From assembly GCF_002871005.1 (NCBI RefSeq), contig NZ_PHSN01000004.1:62001-126000 (forward strand): a stretch of 64,000 nt of DNA, written 5' to 3'. This document shows, piece by piece, positions 35,746 through 45,778 of this stretch; positions within the stretch are counted from its first letter, which is position 1, and each line of letters opens with the position of its first letter. A model generated the notes under the pieces. That model was not told the origin of the DNA, did not search any database, and saw nothing but the letters and a program-made list of their open reading frames with translations. The position numbers and the translations under genes were made by a program. The stretch is from Acidimangrovimonas sediminis. GTDB taxonomy: Bacteria; Pseudomonadota; Alphaproteobacteria; Rhodobacterales; Rhodobacteraceae.

Positions 35746-37010
35746 TGCTGCGCCGCCTTCATCCCGAACAGCCCGAGAGCTTTGCCTTCACGCCCGCCAA
35801 CCAGGCCTGGGCCGAGGCACAGATCACCAAGTACCCCGAGGGGCGGCAGGCCAGCGCGATCATCCCGCTCCTGTGGCGCGCGCAGGAACAGGTGGGCTGG
35901 CTGACCCGTCCCGCGATCGAGACCGTGGCCGAGATGCTGGACATGGCCTATATCCGGGCGCTCGAGGTCGCGACCTTCTACTTCATGTTCCAGCTCGCGC
36001 CCGTCGGGTCGGTCGCGCATGTGCAGGTTTGCGGCACCACGACGTGCATGATCTGCGGCGCCGAGGATCTGATCGCGGTCTGCCGCGAAAAGATCGCCGC
36101 GCGCCCGTTCGAATTGTCGGCCGACGGCAAGTTCTCGTGGGAAGAGGTGGAATGCCTCGGCGCCTGCTCGAACGCCCCGATGGCGGCGATCGGCAAGGAT
36201 TACTACGAGGACCTGACGCCCGAGATCTTTTCCGACATCCTTGGCCGCATGGCCCAGGGCGAGGTGCCGAAGCCGGGGCCGCAGAACGGGCGCTTTTCGT
36301 CCGAACCCAAGGGCGGGCCGGTGGTTCTGACGGCGCATGTCGAGGGCCGGATGGAGCATAACGCATCGGTCACCCGGGCGCTCGCGCTCGGTGACACGCT
36401 CAAGCGCATCGACGGCACCGAGGTGCCGCTGTCGACGCCGTGGCAGGACCGGGCCGACAAATGGGCCGAGGGCACCGCGGGCAAGGGGACGGCGAAGGCC
36501 GACAACCCGGTGGTGCCGAAGCCAGACGTGACCGAGGAAACCCCGGCCTCCGAGGCGCCGAAATCCGAACGCCCCGACCCCAAGGCCGCGAGCGAGGTCA
36601 GCTCCAAGGGCAAGCCGGCGAGCGCGCCCGACGAGAAGCCGGCCTCTGGTTCGGCCTCCGGGGCCGCGAAGGAAACCGGGGCGGCAAAGGATACTTCGTC
36701 TACGGAAGCCGCCGCCGAGGGGACCAAGCCCGCGACGCTTTCCGCGCCGAAAGATGGCAAGGCGGACGACCTCAAGCGGATCAAGGGCGTCGGCCCGAAG
36801 CTGGAGCAGCTGCTGCACGAGATGGGGTTCTTCCATTTCGACCAGATCGCCGGTTGGACCGAGGATGAGATCGCCTGGGTCGACGGCAATCTCGAAGGGT
36901 TCAAGGGCCGTGTCAGCCGCGACGACTGGGTGGCGCAGGCGAAGCTTCTGGCGTCCGGGGGCGAGACGGATTTTTCCAAGCGCGTCGACAAGGGTGACGT
37001 TTACGATTGA
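35745..37010 (+). CDS. nuoE: NADH-quinone oxidoreductase subunit E with C-terminal HhH extension
   Basis: 421 residues, roughly twice the usual NuoE length. Residues 1-170 are the 24-kDa subunit holding [2Fe-2S] cluster N1a, with C96, C101, C137 and C141. Residues 240-338 are a lysine/alanine/proline/glutamate linker of low complexity. Residues 339-421 are a helix-hairpin-helix domain ([17 protein letters not shown]) almost copied in the next gene. The extension is probably exposed on the peripheral arm, and its role is unknown. The start is ATG 35745, with GGAG about ten bases upstream. Confidence 0.93.
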   Translation: MLRRLHPEQPESFAFTPANQAWAEAQITKYPEGRQASAIIPLLWRAQEQVGWLTRPAIETVAEMLDMAYIRALEVATFYFMFQLAPVGSVAHVQVCGTTTCMICGAEDLIAVCREKIAARPFELSADGKFSWEEVECLGACSNAPMAAIGKDYYEDLTPEIFSDILGRMAQGEVPKPGPQNGRFSSEPKGGPVVLTAHVEGRMEHNASVTRALALGDTLKRIDGTEVPLSTPWQDRADKWAEGTAGKGTAKADNPVVPKPDVTEETPASEAPKSERPDPKAASEVSSKGKPASAPDEKPASGSASGAAKETGAAKDTSSTEAAAEGTKPATLSAPKDGKADDLKRIKGVGPKLEQLLHEMGFFHFDQIAGWTEDEIAWVDGNLEGFKGRVSRDDWVAQAKLLASGGETDFSKRVDKGDVYD

Positions 37011-37038
37011 GTGAAGATTGCCGCCGAGGGTATTGAGA

Positions 37039-37764
37039 ATGAACAACAAACCGTGGATATACACATGCGGCGGGATCACCGTCGTGATCGGCCTTCTGGC
37101 CGGCGTGTTGTTCGCGGGCCTGTTGCGCAGCGACTTCGGCTGGTCGCTCTTCGGTGCCTTCCTCGGCGGTCTGATCGTGTTCCTCGCCGTCTGGCTGTTT
37201 CTTCGCTGGGCGGCCTGTGGTGTTGGCGAGAGGGGCAGCCTTCTCGGCGGACATGAGGCGGTGGGTCCCGCGCCGGACAAGCCGTCCATGCCGCGGCCTG
37301 TGCCCGCGCAGGTCAACCCGGTGACCAATGCGGCGGCGCAGCCCGCGACGCCGGAGGCCCCGGTGGAGCCCGAGGTCGCGCCGACCGTCGTCGAACAAAA
37401 CGCGGCCCCGGTGGGTAAAGACGCGCCCGAGTCGGAGAAGGCGGCGGTGGGGAACGAAGTGACGGGGGAGCCGGGAAAGCCCGGCGTTCTGTCGGAACCG
37501 CGGGGCGGCAAGGCCGACGACCTCAAGCGGATCAAGGGGGTCGGGCCCAAGCTTGAGCAGGCGCTCAATGCGATGGGGGTCTACCACCTCGACCAGATCG
37601 CGGGCTGGAGCGCGGAAGAGATCGCTTGGGTCGACGAGAACCTGGAAGGGTTCCGCGGCCGGGTCACCCGGGACGATTGGGTGGCGCAGGCCAGGACGCT
37701 GGCTGGCGGCGGCGAGACGGAGTTCTCGCAGCGCGTCGACAAGGGCGGCGTGTACAAGGATTGA
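37039..37764 (+). CDS. membrane protein with C-terminal HhH domain
   Basis: A 241-residue protein. Residues 9-55 contain two hydrophobic helices (GGITVVIGLLAGVLFAGLL and LFGAFLGGLIVFLAVWLFL). A proline/alanine-rich linker spans 75-155. Residues 158-241 are an HhH domain matching about three quarters of residues in the NuoE extension, including the ending RVDKGGVYKD. It seems to be a duplication of that domain onto a membrane anchor. It could tether or assemble complex I, which is inference. The start at 37039 has GAGGG about nine bases before. Confidence 0.8.
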   Translation: MNNKPWIYTCGGITVVIGLLAGVLFAGLLRSDFGWSLFGAFLGGLIVFLAVWLFLRWAACGVGERGSLLGGHEAVGPAPDKPSMPRPVPAQVNPVTNAAAQPATPEAPVEPEVAPTVVEQNAAPVGKDAPESEKAAVGNEVTGEPGKPGVLSEPRGGKADDLKRIKGVGPKLEQALNAMGVYHLDQIAGWSAEEIAWVDENLEGFRGRVTRDDWVAQARTLAGGGETEFSQRVDKGGVYKD

Positions 37765-37815
37765 GTGGCCGGGATGACGCAGGGGCGGCGATCGGCCGAA
37801 GGAAACTGACTGGGA

Positions 37816-38058
37816 ATGAACTGGGCGATGACAGGAACGAGGGACCCGGAGGAACGGCAGGCCGCGCAGATGCGGCTCGCGGCGATCGTGATCGCCGTGA
37901 CCATGCTGGTCTGGGTCGGCGGCTCGCTGGCGGGCGGTCAGGTCGGGGTGCACCCGGCTTACGCCTTCCTCCTGGATTTTGCGGCGTTGGCCGCCTTCGT
38001 CTTCGCCTTCGCAATGGTCTGGCGCGTCTGGCGGGCGCGGCAGGAGAACAAGGATTGA
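37816..38058 (+). CDS. DUF5337 family small membrane protein
   Basis: An 80-residue protein with two transmembrane helices ([20 protein letters not shown] and [20 protein letters not shown]) and a basic C-terminal end WRVWRARQ. It matches the DUF5337 type of protein that sits before nuoF in Rhodobacterales. It ends just before nuoF and probably sits in the inner membrane. Its function is unknown; assembly of complex I is a reasonable guess. Confidence 0.75.
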   Translation: MNWAMTGTRDPEERQAAQMRLAAIVIAVTMLVWVGGSLAGGQVGVHPAYAFLLDFAALAAFVFAFAMVWRVWRARQENKD

Positions 38059-38062
38059 TGGC

Positions 38063-39358
38063 ATGCTGAGCGATCAGGACCGGATCTTCACCAACCTCTA
38101 CGGCATGAACGACCGTTCGCTGGCGGGCGCCATGCGGCGTGGCCACTGGGACAACACCAAGGCGATCCTGGAAAAGGGCCGCGACAAGATCGTCGAGGAG
38201 ATGAAGGCCTCGGGTCTGCGCGGCCGTGGCGGCGCGGGCTTTCCGACCGGCCTCAAGTGGTCCTTCATGCCGAAGGAGACCGACGGGCGCCCGGCCTATC
38301 TGGTGATCAACGCCGACGAATCCGAGCCCGGCACCTGTAAGGACCGCGAGATCATGCGCCACGACCCGCATGCGCTGGTCGAGGGCGCGCTGGTGGCATC
38401 GTTCGCGATGGGGGCGCACAAGGCCTTCATCTACATCCGCGGCGAATACATCCGTGAGCGCGAGGCGCTGCAGGCGGCGATCGACGAGGCCTATGATGCC
38501 GGCCTGATCGGCGTGAACGCCTGCAACTCGGGCTGGGATTTCGACATCACGCTGCACCACGGTGCGGGAGCCTATATCTGCGGCGAGGAAACCGCGCTTT
38601 TGGAAAGCCTCGAGGGCAAGAAGGGCATGCCGCGGATGAAGCCGCCGTTCCCGGCGGGCGCGGGCGTCTACGGCTGCCCGACCACGGTGAACAACGTCGA
38701 ATCCATCTCGGTCGCGCCGACGATCCTGCGCCGCGGGCCGGAATGGTTCGCCTCCTTCGGGCGGCCGAACAACTCGGGGACCAAGCTTTTCGCGTTGACC
38801 GGTCACGTGAACACCCCCTGCGTCTTCGAGGAATCGATGGGCCTGCCGGTGCGCGAGCTGATCGAGCGGCACGGCGGCGGCATCCGCGGCGGCTGGGACA
38901 ACCTCAAGGCCATCATTCCGGGCGGTGCCTCTTGTCCGGTCCTGCGCAAGGACCAGATCGAGGACGGGATCATGGATTTCGACTGGATGCGCGAGGCGCG
39001 GTCGTCCTTCGGCACTGGTTGCATGATCATCATGGACCAGTCGACCGACGTGCTGAAGGCGGTGTGGCGGTTGTCGGCCTTCTTCAAGCACGAAAGCTGC
39101 GGCCAGTGCACGCCCTGCCGCGAGGGCACGGGCTGGATGATGCGGGTCATGGACCGGCTGGTGAAGGGCGAGGCGGATCTCGAGGAGATCGACATGCTCT
39201 TCGACGTGACCAAGCAGGTCGAGGGCCACACGATCTGTGCCCTGGGCGACGCGGCGGCCTGGCCGATCCAGGGCCTGATCCGGAACTTCCGCGAGGAGAT
39301 CGAGGACCGGATCAAGGCCAAGCGCACCGGCCGTATGGGCGCGATGGCAGCGGAGTAA
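38063..39358 (+). CDS. nuoF: NADH-quinone oxidoreductase subunit F
   Basis: A 431-residue 51-kDa subunit that binds NADH and FMN and cluster N3. The nucleotide/FMN region [13 protein letters not shown] is at 54-66, [13 protein letters not shown] at 84-96, and the [4Fe-4S] ligands are C346, C349, C352 and C392 ([18 protein letters not shown]). NADH oxidation begins here. AAGGA lies about nine bases before the ATG. Confidence 0.97.
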   Translation: MLSDQDRIFTNLYGMNDRSLAGAMRRGHWDNTKAILEKGRDKIVEEMKASGLRGRGGAGFPTGLKWSFMPKETDGRPAYLVINADESEPGTCKDREIMRHDPHALVEGALVASFAMGAHKAFIYIRGEYIREREALQAAIDEAYDAGLIGVNACNSGWDFDITLHHGAGAYICGEETALLESLEGKKGMPRMKPPFPAGAGVYGCPTTVNNVESISVAPTILRRGPEWFASFGRPNNSGTKLFALTGHVNTPCVFEESMGLPVRELIERHGGGIRGGWDNLKAIIPGGASCPVLRKDQIEDGIMDFDWMREARSSFGTGCMIIMDQSTDVLKAVWRLSAFFKHESCGQCTPCREGTGWMMRVMDRLVKGEADLEEIDMLFDVTKQVEGHTICALGDAAAWPIQGLIRNFREEIEDRIKAKRTGRMGAMAAE

Positions 39359-39364
39359 GTAGCA

Positions 39365-41383
39365 ATGGCTGACCTGAGAACGATCATCATCGACGGCAAG
39401 GAGGTCGAGGTCGACCCGGCCCTGACCCTGATCCAGGCCTGCGAGCAGGCGGGGGTGGAAATCCCGCGCTTCTGCTACCACGAGCGTCTGTCGATCGCCG
39501 GCAACTGCCGCATGTGCCTGGTGGAAGTGGTCGGCGGCCCGCCGAAGCCCGCTGCCAGCTGCGCCATGCAGGTGCGCGACATGCGCCCCGGCAAGAACGG
39601 CGAGCCGCCGGAGATCAAGACCAACTCTCCCATGGTCAAGAAGGCCCGCGAGGGGGTGATGGAGTTCCTGCTCATCAACCACCCGCTGGACTGTCCGATC
39701 TGCGATCAGGGCGGCGAGTGCGATCTGCAAGACCAGGCCATGGCTTACGGCGTGGACTTTTCGCGCTACCGCGAACCCAAGCGCGCGGCGGAAGAGCTCA
39801 ACCTCGGCCCGCTGGTCGAGACGCACATGACCCGCTGCATCTCCTGCACCCGCTGCGTGCGCTTCACGACCGAGGTCGCGGGCATCACCCAGATGGGGCA
39901 GACGGGCCGCGGCGAGGATTCCGAGATCACGAGCTATCTGAACCAGACGCTCGACAGTAACCTGCAGGGCAACATCATCGACCTGTGCCCGGTGGGCGCG
40001 CTGGTGTCGAAGCCCTACGCCTTTACCGCCCGCCCGTGGGAGCTGACCAAGACCGAGACGATCGACGTGATGGATGCGCTCGGGTCGAACATCCGGGTCG
40101 ACACCAAGGGCCGCGAAGTGATGCGCGTGCTGCCGCGCAACCATGACGGCGTGAACGAGGAATGGCTGTCGGACAAGTCGCGCTTCATCTGGGACGGATT
40201 GCGGCGCCAGCGTCTGGACAAGCCCTACATCCGTGAGAACGGCAAGCTGCGCCCGGCCACCTGGCCCGAGGCCTTGTCTGCCGCCGCCACGGCGATGAAG
40301 GGCAAGAAGGTCGTGGGTCTGGTTGGTGATCTGGCGCCGACCGAGGCGGCATATTCGCTCAAGCAGTTGGTCGAGGGGCTGGGCGGTGTCGTCGAATGCC
40401 GTACCGACGGGGCGAAGCTGCCCGCGGGCAACCGGTCGGGCTATGTCGGTACCGCGGCGATCGAGGATATCGACGCGGCGGAGATGATCCTGCTGATCGG
40501 CACCAACCCGCGCGACGAGGCGCCGGTGCTGAACGCCCGGATCCGCAAGGCCTGGCTGCGCGGCGCGCAGGTCGGCCTGATCGGCGCCGCGACCGACCTG
40601 ACCTATGATTACGATCACGTGGGTGCGGATCGCGCCGCGCTGGTCGATCTGGCAGGGGCCGAAGTGACCGAGGACACGAAGGCCAAGAACACTCTGGTCA
40701 TCGTCGGGCAGGGCGCCCTGACCGAGGCCGACGGCGCCGCCGTGCTGGGCCAGGTGATGAAGCTGGTCGAGGCAAGCAACTCGAAGCTTCTGGTCCTGCA
40801 CACGGCCGCGGGGCGGGTCGGGGCCATGGATGTGGGCGCCACGACCGATGGCGGAATCGCCGCGCTGGAAGGGGCCGAGGTGGTCTACAACCTTGGCGCC
40901 GACGAGGTGGAGATCGCGCCCGGTGCCTTCGTGATCTACCAGGGCAGCCACGGCGACCGCGGCGCGCATCGTGCCGACGTGATCCTGCCGGGGGCGGCCT
41001 ACACCGAGGAGAACGGTCTCTTCGTCAACACCGAGGGGCGGCCCCAGCTGGCGCTGCGCGCGGGGTTCGCCCCTGGCGAGGCGAAAGAGAACTGGGCCAT
41101 CCTGCGGGCGCTATCGGCCGAGCTGGACGCGACGCAGCCGTGGAACTCGCTGGCCGAGCTGCGCCGGGCGATGATCGGGGCGCATCCGCACCTCGCCAAG
41201 CTCGACACCGTGCCCGAGAACGCGTGGACCCCGGTCGAGTTCGCTGCGCCGGCCAAGGCCGATTTCCGCAACGCGCACCGCGACTTCTACCTGACCAACC
41301 CGATCGCGCGCGCGTCGCAGCTGATGGGCGAACTGGCGCGGATGGCCGCGGAACGGGCGGCGCAGCCGCTGGCAGCGGAGTGA
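39365..41383 (+). CDS. nuoG: NADH-quinone oxidoreductase subunit G
   Basis: A 672-residue 75-kDa subunit. The N-terminal clusters are visible: [2Fe-2S] N1b with C37, C48, C51 and C66; N5 with H105, C109, C112 and C118; N4 with C157, C160, C163 and C207. The rest is a degenerate molybdopterin-oxidoreductase domain without a cofactor. It lacks the extra N7 cluster cysteines found in some bacteria. It lies six bases after nuoF. Confidence 0.96.
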   Translation: MADLRTIIIDGKEVEVDPALTLIQACEQAGVEIPRFCYHERLSIAGNCRMCLVEVVGGPPKPAASCAMQVRDMRPGKNGEPPEIKTNSPMVKKAREGVMEFLLINHPLDCPICDQGGECDLQDQAMAYGVDFSRYREPKRAAEELNLGPLVETHMTRCISCTRCVRFTTEVAGITQMGQTGRGEDSEITSYLNQTLDSNLQGNIIDLCPVGALVSKPYAFTARPWELTKTETIDVMDALGSNIRVDTKGREVMRVLPRNHDGVNEEWLSDKSRFIWDGLRRQRLDKPYIRENGKLRPATWPEALSAAATAMKGKKVVGLVGDLAPTEAAYSLKQLVEGLGGVVECRTDGAKLPAGNRSGYVGTAAIEDIDAAEMILLIGTNPRDEAPVLNARIRKAWLRGAQVGLIGAATDLTYDYDHVGADRAALVDLAGAEVTEDTKAKNTLVIVGQGALTEADGAAVLGQVMKLVEASNSKLLVLHTAAGRVGAMDVGATTDGGIAALEGAEVVYNLGADEVEIAPGAFVIYQGSHGDRGAHRADVILPGAAYTEENGLFVNTEGRPQLALRAGFAPGEAKENWAILRALSAELDATQPWNSLAELRRAMIGAHPHLAKLDTVPENAWTPVEFAAPAKADFRNAHRDFYLTNPIARASQLMGELARMAAERAAQPLAAE

Positions 41384-41387
41384 CGGG

Positions 41388-41834
41388 ATGATGACGGGTC
41401 GCGACATGGCAAGGCTGACGCTCGCCGCCGCATCGCTTGCGATGCTGGGGGGCTGTGCCGCCGCGACCCAGAAGACACCGGACGGAACCGCCGTCGCACC
41501 CGAGAAGGCGAAGGTGGCGGAGTTCCATCCGACCTACCTCGGGATCGACACGATCCTGATGGACAATGACATGGTCGACTTCCGCGTCGCGATGAAGGGC
41601 GCGCGGTCGGGGCCGGACGTGCTGGATTACGCGCGCTGCGCCGCGGCGCAATACGCGCTGATCCGCGGCGCGGGCTATGCACGGCAGGTCCGCACCAACG
41701 TGACCGACAAGCGGGGCGTGATGCGCGCCGATGCGGTTTATCTGATCTCGGCGGAGCTTCCGCCGGGGACCAAGACGATCGACGCCGAGGCGACGGTGCG
41801 CGATTGCGGCAAAAAGGGGATTCCGACGGTCTGA
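41388..41834 (+). CDS. small lipoprotein in the nuo operon
   Basis: A 148-residue protein with a lipoprotein signal (hydrophobic residues 8-22 and lipobox LGGC, C23). The mature part contains GIDTILMDNDMVDFRVAMKG and two cysteines (YARCAAAQYA and VRDCGKK) that could form a disulfide. It follows nuoG by four bases and precedes nuoH. This resembles extra genes found at the same place in other Rhodobacterales. The function is unknown. It would be anchored in the outer or inner membrane facing the periplasm. Confidence 0.75.
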   Translation: MMTGRDMARLTLAAASLAMLGGCAAATQKTPDGTAVAPEKAKVAEFHPTYLGIDTILMDNDMVDFRVAMKGARSGPDVLDYARCAAAQYALIRGAGYARQVRTNVTDKRGVMRADAVYLISAELPPGTKTIDAEATVRDCGKKGIPTV

Positions 41835-41861
41835 CGACCGCCGCGAGGGATAGAGGCACGC

Positions 41862-42899
41862 ATGGCAGAGTTCTTTTCAACCGGGCTGGGGACGGCGATC
41901 CTGATCATCCTGCAGGGGATCCTCGTCCTTGCGTTCGTGATGGTCAGCCTCGTCTACATGGTCTACGGCGACCGCAAGATCTGGGCCGCGGTCCAGATGC
42001 GCCGGGGCCCCAACGTGGTGGGCCCCTGGGGTCTGTTCCAGACCTTCGCCGACGCGCTGAAGTACGTCGTGAAGGAAATCGTCGTGCCGGCGGGCGCCGA
42101 CAAGGCGGTGTTCTTCCTCGCTCCGATGCTCAGCTTCGTGCTGGCGATGACCGCCTGGGCCGTCATTCCTTTCGCGCCGGGCTGGGTGCTGGCGAACATC
42201 AACGTGGCGATCCTGTTCGTCATGGCGATCTCGTCGCTCGAGGTCTACGGCGTGATCATGGGTGGCTGGGCGTCGAACTCCAAATACCCGTTCCTCGGCT
42301 CGCTGCGGTCGGCGGCGCAGATGATCTCCTACGAGGTGTCGCTGGGCCTGATCATCATCGGCATCATCATCTCGACCGGCTCGATGAACTTCACCGACAT
42401 CGTGGCGGCGCAGAAGGGGCACCTGGGCCTTCTGAACTGGTACTGGCTGCCGCACCTGCCGATGGTGGTGCTGTTCTTCGTCTCGGCACTGGCCGAGACC
42501 AACCGCCCGCCCTTCGACCTGCCCGAGGCGGAATCGGAGCTCGTGGCCGGGTTCATGGTGGAATATTCCTCGACGCCGTACCTGCTGTTCATGGCGGGCG
42601 AATATATCGCGATCTTTCTGATGTGCGCGCTGATCAGCCTGCTGTTCTTCGGCGGGTGGCTGAGCCCGATCCCCGGGCTGCCGGACGGCGCGCTGTGGAT
42701 GGTCGCGAAGATGATCTTCTTCTTCTTCCTCTTCGCGATGGTGAAGGCGATCACCCCGCGCTACCGCTACGACCAGCTGATGCGGATCGGCTGGAAGGTG
42801 TTCCTGCCGCTCAGCCTGATCTGGGTCGTGCTGGTGGCGTTCCTCGCGAAATACGAAATCCTCGGGCACTTCTGGGCCCGCTGGGCGATGGGATCCTGA
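41862..42899 (+). CDS. nuoH: NADH-quinone oxidoreductase subunit H
   Basis: A 345-residue membrane subunit with about eight helices that forms the quinone-entry part of the membrane arm. [23 protein letters not shown] and [20 protein letters not shown] are hallmark segments; the acidic loop is part of the proton path at the quinone site. The stop shares a base with the next start (TGATG). Confidence 0.96.
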   Translation: MAEFFSTGLGTAILIILQGILVLAFVMVSLVYMVYGDRKIWAAVQMRRGPNVVGPWGLFQTFADALKYVVKEIVVPAGADKAVFFLAPMLSFVLAMTAWAVIPFAPGWVLANINVAILFVMAISSLEVYGVIMGGWASNSKYPFLGSLRSAAQMISYEVSLGLIIIGIIISTGSMNFTDIVAAQKGHLGLLNWYWLPHLPMVVLFFVSALAETNRPPFDLPEAESELVAGFMVEYSSTPYLLFMAGEYIAIFLMCALISLLFFGGWLSPIPGLPDGALWMVAKMIFFFFLFAMVKAITPRYRYDQLMRIGWKVFLPLSLIWVVLVAFLAKYEILGHFWARWAMGS

Positions 42900-43450
42900 T
42901 GATGAAACGCGCAATTCCCCTCCTCTTCGCAATTGTCACGGGCCTCCTCGCCCTCGGCACCGTTCCTGCCGCCGCGGCCGAGCCGGGCGCCTCGTGGAGC
43001 CAGGCGAAGTACTGCTTCAATCGCGGCGATTACCGCTGTGCCTATGACGCGGCGCTGATGCTCAACCTCGAGGGGCGCATCGTCCCCGGCAAGGGGATCG
43101 ACACGCCGGCGGGCATGGTGTTTCTGCAGATGGCCTTTACCGAGGCCGCGGCGCGCGCCAAGCCGAAGGACCTTGCCGAGATCGTGCAGCCGGTGATCCG
43201 CCGCTTCGGGCACGAGGCCGGGCGCAAGCCGTTCCTGTTCGGCTTTGCCGTGCTGGCCGATGCCGACATGTGCAAGGGCCGCGGCAACACCTCCTGCGTC
43301 GAGGGCTTCCAGAGCGTCTATTGTCAGGTGAAGAACGAACTGGTGCCGGCCAGCTGGCCGACGCTGCAGGGGGTCAACCCGCTGTCGGACCGTGCAAAGA
43401 CCTACGTGCGCAAGGTGATGGCCAGCGCGCCCACCTGCAAGAGCGAGTGA
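42899..43450 (+). CDS. cysteine-rich exported protein in the nuo operon
   Basis: A 183-residue protein with a signal peptide (IPLLFAIVTGLLALGTVPAAAA) and a mature domain with six cysteines (KYC, YRC, DMC, TSC, VYC, TCK). The N-terminal part SQAKYCFNRGDYRCAYDAAL looks like a tetratricopeptide/Sel1-like helix pair. It starts within the nuoH stop and ends 12 bases before nuoI, so it is locked in the operon. No family was recognised. A periplasmic role near complex I is inferred from context only. Confidence 0.72.
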   Translation: MMKRAIPLLFAIVTGLLALGTVPAAAAEPGASWSQAKYCFNRGDYRCAYDAALMLNLEGRIVPGKGIDTPAGMVFLQMAFTEAAARAKPKDLAEIVQPVIRRFGHEAGRKPFLFGFAVLADADMCKGRGNTSCVEGFQSVYCQVKNELVPASWPTLQGVNPLSDRAKTYVRKVMASAPTCKSE

Positions 43451-43462
43451 ACGGAGGTGGAG

Positions 43463-43957
43463 ATGTCCAAGATAGATGTGAACCGCGCCGTCAAGTACTT
43501 CTTCCTGGTGGATTTCATCAAGGGGTTCCGGCTGGGCTTCAAGTACTTCTTCGCGCCCAAGGCGACGCTGAACTACCCGCATGAGAAGGGCCCGCTGTCG
43601 CCGCGCTTCCGCGGCGAGCACGCGCTGCGCCGTTATCCCAACGGCGAGGAGCGCTGCATCGCCTGCAAGCTGTGCGAGGCGATCTGCCCGGCGCAGGCGA
43701 TCACCATCGACGCCGAACCCCGCGACGACGGCTCGCGCCGCACGACGCGCTACGACATCGACATGACCAAGTGCATCTACTGCGGCTTCTGCCAGGAGGC
43801 CTGCCCGGTGGACGCGATCGTCGAGGGGCCGAACTTCGAGTTCTCGACCGAAACGCGCGAAGAGCTGTTCTACGACAAGGCGCGGCTGCTCGACAACGGC
43901 CTGCGCTGGGAAGCCGAGATCGCCCGCAACCTGGAGCTGGACGCCCCCTACAGATGA
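43463..43957 (+). CDS. nuoI: NADH-quinone oxidoreductase subunit I
   Basis: A 164-residue TYKY subunit with two [4Fe-4S] clusters N6a and N6b, ligands C65, C68, C71 and C75 and C104, C107, C110 and C114 ([14 protein letters not shown] and [13 protein letters not shown]). An amphipathic N-terminal helix ([20 protein letters not shown]) seats it on the membrane. The ATG at 43463, five bases after GGAGG, is preferred over the GTG at 43457. Confidence 0.96.
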   Translation: MSKIDVNRAVKYFFLVDFIKGFRLGFKYFFAPKATLNYPHEKGPLSPRFRGEHALRRYPNGEERCIACKLCEAICPAQAITIDAEPRDDGSRRTTRYDIDMTKCIYCGFCQEACPVDAIVEGPNFEFSTETREELFYDKARLLDNGLRWEAEIARNLELDAPYR

Positions 43958-44370
43958 CCGAGCAGAGCCCGCATACGCCCCACCGGATGTCCGGCCAGTC
44001 CCTGGCCGAGACGCTGAACCCCGGGATGGAAGCCGCGCTGGTCGCGCGCTACGACCGCTGGCTGCCCGGCGCCGTCGCCGAGACGGTGGTGGGCCATGGC
44101 ATGGGCGCGGTCTATTCCCGCGAGGGGCTGGACCTGAAGACGCGGCTTCTGGTGACCGTGGGGGCGCTGGCCGCCCTCGGCGGGCAGACCCGGCCGCAGC
44201 TCAAGGTCAACATCGGGTCGGCCCTGCGCGCCGGCGCCGCGCCGCGCGAGATCACCGAGGCGATCTTCCAGATGCACCTCTACGGCGGCATGCCCGCCAT
44301 GATCAACGCGCTGAACGCGGCGCTCGAGGTGTTCGAAGAGGCGGGGATCGAAGCGGAGGGCGCGGCATGA
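43954..44370 (+). CDS. carboxymuconolactone decarboxylase-like protein (first copy)
   Basis: A 138-residue protein of the AhpD/carboxymuconolactone decarboxylase fold ([53 protein letters not shown]). It has no cysteine, so the AhpD CxxC peroxidase chemistry is impossible. It starts inside the nuoI stop (ATGA) and overlaps its paralogue. The reaction, if any, is unknown. A pair of such genes before nuoJ appears in related bacteria. Confidence 0.82.
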   Translation: MTEQSPHTPHRMSGQSLAETLNPGMEAALVARYDRWLPGAVAETVVGHGMGAVYSREGLDLKTRLLVTVGALAALGGQTRPQLKVNIGSALRAGAAPREITEAIFQMHLYGGMPAMINALNAALEVFEEAGIEAEGAA

Positions 44371-44777
44371 CGGAACCGTTCACCAAGATGTTCCAGCAGA
44401 TGGTCGAGCAGGGGCAGGAGATGGTCCGTGCCTTCAACCCGGCGCTGGACAGCATGCAGTTCAAGGCCTTCGACGCCTACATGCCGACGGTGCCCGCCGA
44501 CATGATGGAGATGTGGTTCGGCCGCACCTTCAACCGCGACGGGCTCGATTCAAAGACACGTCTGCTGGTGACACTGGCCGCACTCACGGTTATGGGCGCG
44601 CAGGCCGAGCCGCAGATGCGGCTTACCATCCGCCACCTGATCGAGGCCGGCGCCACGAAACGGGAGGTCGCCGAGGTGATCACCCAGATGTCCATGTTCG
44701 GCGGGGTGCCCGCCATGACACGCGCGCTGGAGATTGCCCAGAGCGTCTACGACGACACGGAGGAGCAAAGCGAATGA
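44367..44777 (+). CDS. carboxymuconolactone decarboxylase-like protein (second copy)
   Basis: A 136-residue paralogue of the preceding gene ([54 protein letters not shown]), also without cysteine. Its N-terminus is phenylalanine- and methionine-rich ([16 protein letters not shown]), possibly a binding helix. ATGA overlaps at both ends couple it to the first copy and to nuoJ. The two may form a mixed oligomer, as the fold usually makes hexamers; this is inference. Confidence 0.82.
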   Translation: MTEPFTKMFQQMVEQGQEMVRAFNPALDSMQFKAFDAYMPTVPADMMEMWFGRTFNRDGLDSKTRLLVTLAALTVMGAQAEPQMRLTIRHLIEAGATKREVAEVITQMSMFGGVPAMTRALEIAQSVYDDTEEQSE

Positions 44778-45388
44778 CGGTCGCGGCTTTCGTCTTCTAT
44801 CTCTTCGCCATCGTCACGGTCGCCTCGGGCGTTCTCGTGACGATTGCGCGCAACCCGGTGCATTCGGTGCTGTGGCTGATCCTGGCCTTCCTGTCGGCGG
44901 CGGGGCTGTTCGTCATGGCCGGCGCGGAATTCGTCGCGATGCTGCTGATCATCGTCTACGTCGGCGCGGTCGCGGTGCTGTTCCTCTTCGTCGTCATGAT
45001 GCTGGACGTCGACTTCTCCCAGCTTCGGGCCGAGATGGTGCGCTACATGCCGCTGGCGATCCTGATCGGCGTCGTGCTGCTGGTCGAGTTCGGGATGCTC
45101 TACGGCAACTGGCACAGCGCGCCGCAGGCCGAGGCGTTGCGACAGGCGGTGACGCCGGATCTGGCGCAGGTGCAGAACACCAAGGCGCTGGGGCTGCTGC
45201 TGTACGACCGGTACGTGTTCCTCTTCATGCTGGCCGCGCTGGTGCTGCTGGTAGCAATGATCGGGGCGATCCTGCTCACGCTGCGCCATCGCCGCGACGT
45301 CAAGCGCCAGAACGTGCTGGCGCAGATGTGGCGCGATCCGGCCAAGGCGATGGAACTGAAGGATGTGAAGCCGGGGCAGGGTCTCTAG
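44774..45388 (+). CDS. nuoJ: NADH-quinone oxidoreductase subunit J
   Basis: A 204-residue membrane subunit with five helices. The helix-3 region [21 protein letters not shown], with its pi-bulge glycine, is the conserved heart of ND6/NuoJ. The start overlaps the preceding stop, and GGAGGAG lies ten bases before. A GC-rich hairpin lies in the 77-base gap to nuoK. Confidence 0.95.
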   Translation: MTVAAFVFYLFAIVTVASGVLVTIARNPVHSVLWLILAFLSAAGLFVMAGAEFVAMLLIIVYVGAVAVLFLFVVMMLDVDFSQLRAEMVRYMPLAILIGVVLLVEFGMLYGNWHSAPQAEALRQAVTPDLAQVQNTKALGLLLYDRYVFLFMLAALVLLVAMIGAILLTLRHRRDVKRQNVLAQMWRDPAKAMELKDVKPGQGL

Positions 45389-45407
45389 CCCCCGGCAATC
45401 GAAGGCC

Positions 45408-45424
45408 CCGGCGGGCGCCGCCGG
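45408..45424 (+). repeat. intercistronic hairpin between nuoJ and nuoK
   Basis: CCGGCGG-GCG-CCGCCGG forms a 7-bp GC stem in one of the few sizeable gaps of the nuo operon. With no T-run it is unlikely to terminate. It may protect the upstream message from exonucleases. Confidence 0.45.
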
Positions 45425-45465
45425 GCAGTTAGGGAAAGACACGGGCACGGCCCGGAGGGACGGAC

Positions 45466-45771
45466 ATGATCGGATTGACTCATTACCTGGTGGTCGGGGC
45501 GGCGCTCTTCGTCATCGGCATCTTCGGAATCTTCCTGAACCGGAAGAACGTGATCGTCATCCTGATGTCGATCGAACTCATGCTCTTGTCGGTGAACATC
45601 AACTTCGTCGCCTTCTCGCACTTCCTGGGCGATCTGGCGGGGCAGGTCTTCACCATGTTCGTCCTGACAGTGGCCGCCGCCGAGGCGGCGATCGGCCTCG
45701 CCATCCTCGTGTGCTTCTTCCGGGCGCGCGGGTCGATCGAGGTCGACGACGTCAACATGATGAAGGGCTGA
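45466..45771 (+). CDS. nuoK: NADH-quinone oxidoreductase subunit K
   Basis: A 101-residue membrane subunit with three helices, carrying the conserved membrane glutamates in [17 protein letters not shown] and [18 protein letters not shown] that take part in proton transfer. A GGAGGGACGGAC site precedes the ATG. The start of nuoL lies seven bases after its stop. Confidence 0.96.
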   Translation: MIGLTHYLVVGAALFVIGIFGIFLNRKNVIVILMSIELMLLSVNINFVAFSHFLGDLAGQVFTMFVLTVAAAEAAIGLAILVCFFRARGSIEVDDVNMMKG

Positions 45772-45778
45772 AGGTTTC

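Noticed and set aside
33810-37568. 1252-codon open frame opposite nuoC-nuoE
   Set aside because: Antisense shadow of several confirmed nuo genes, without domain character.
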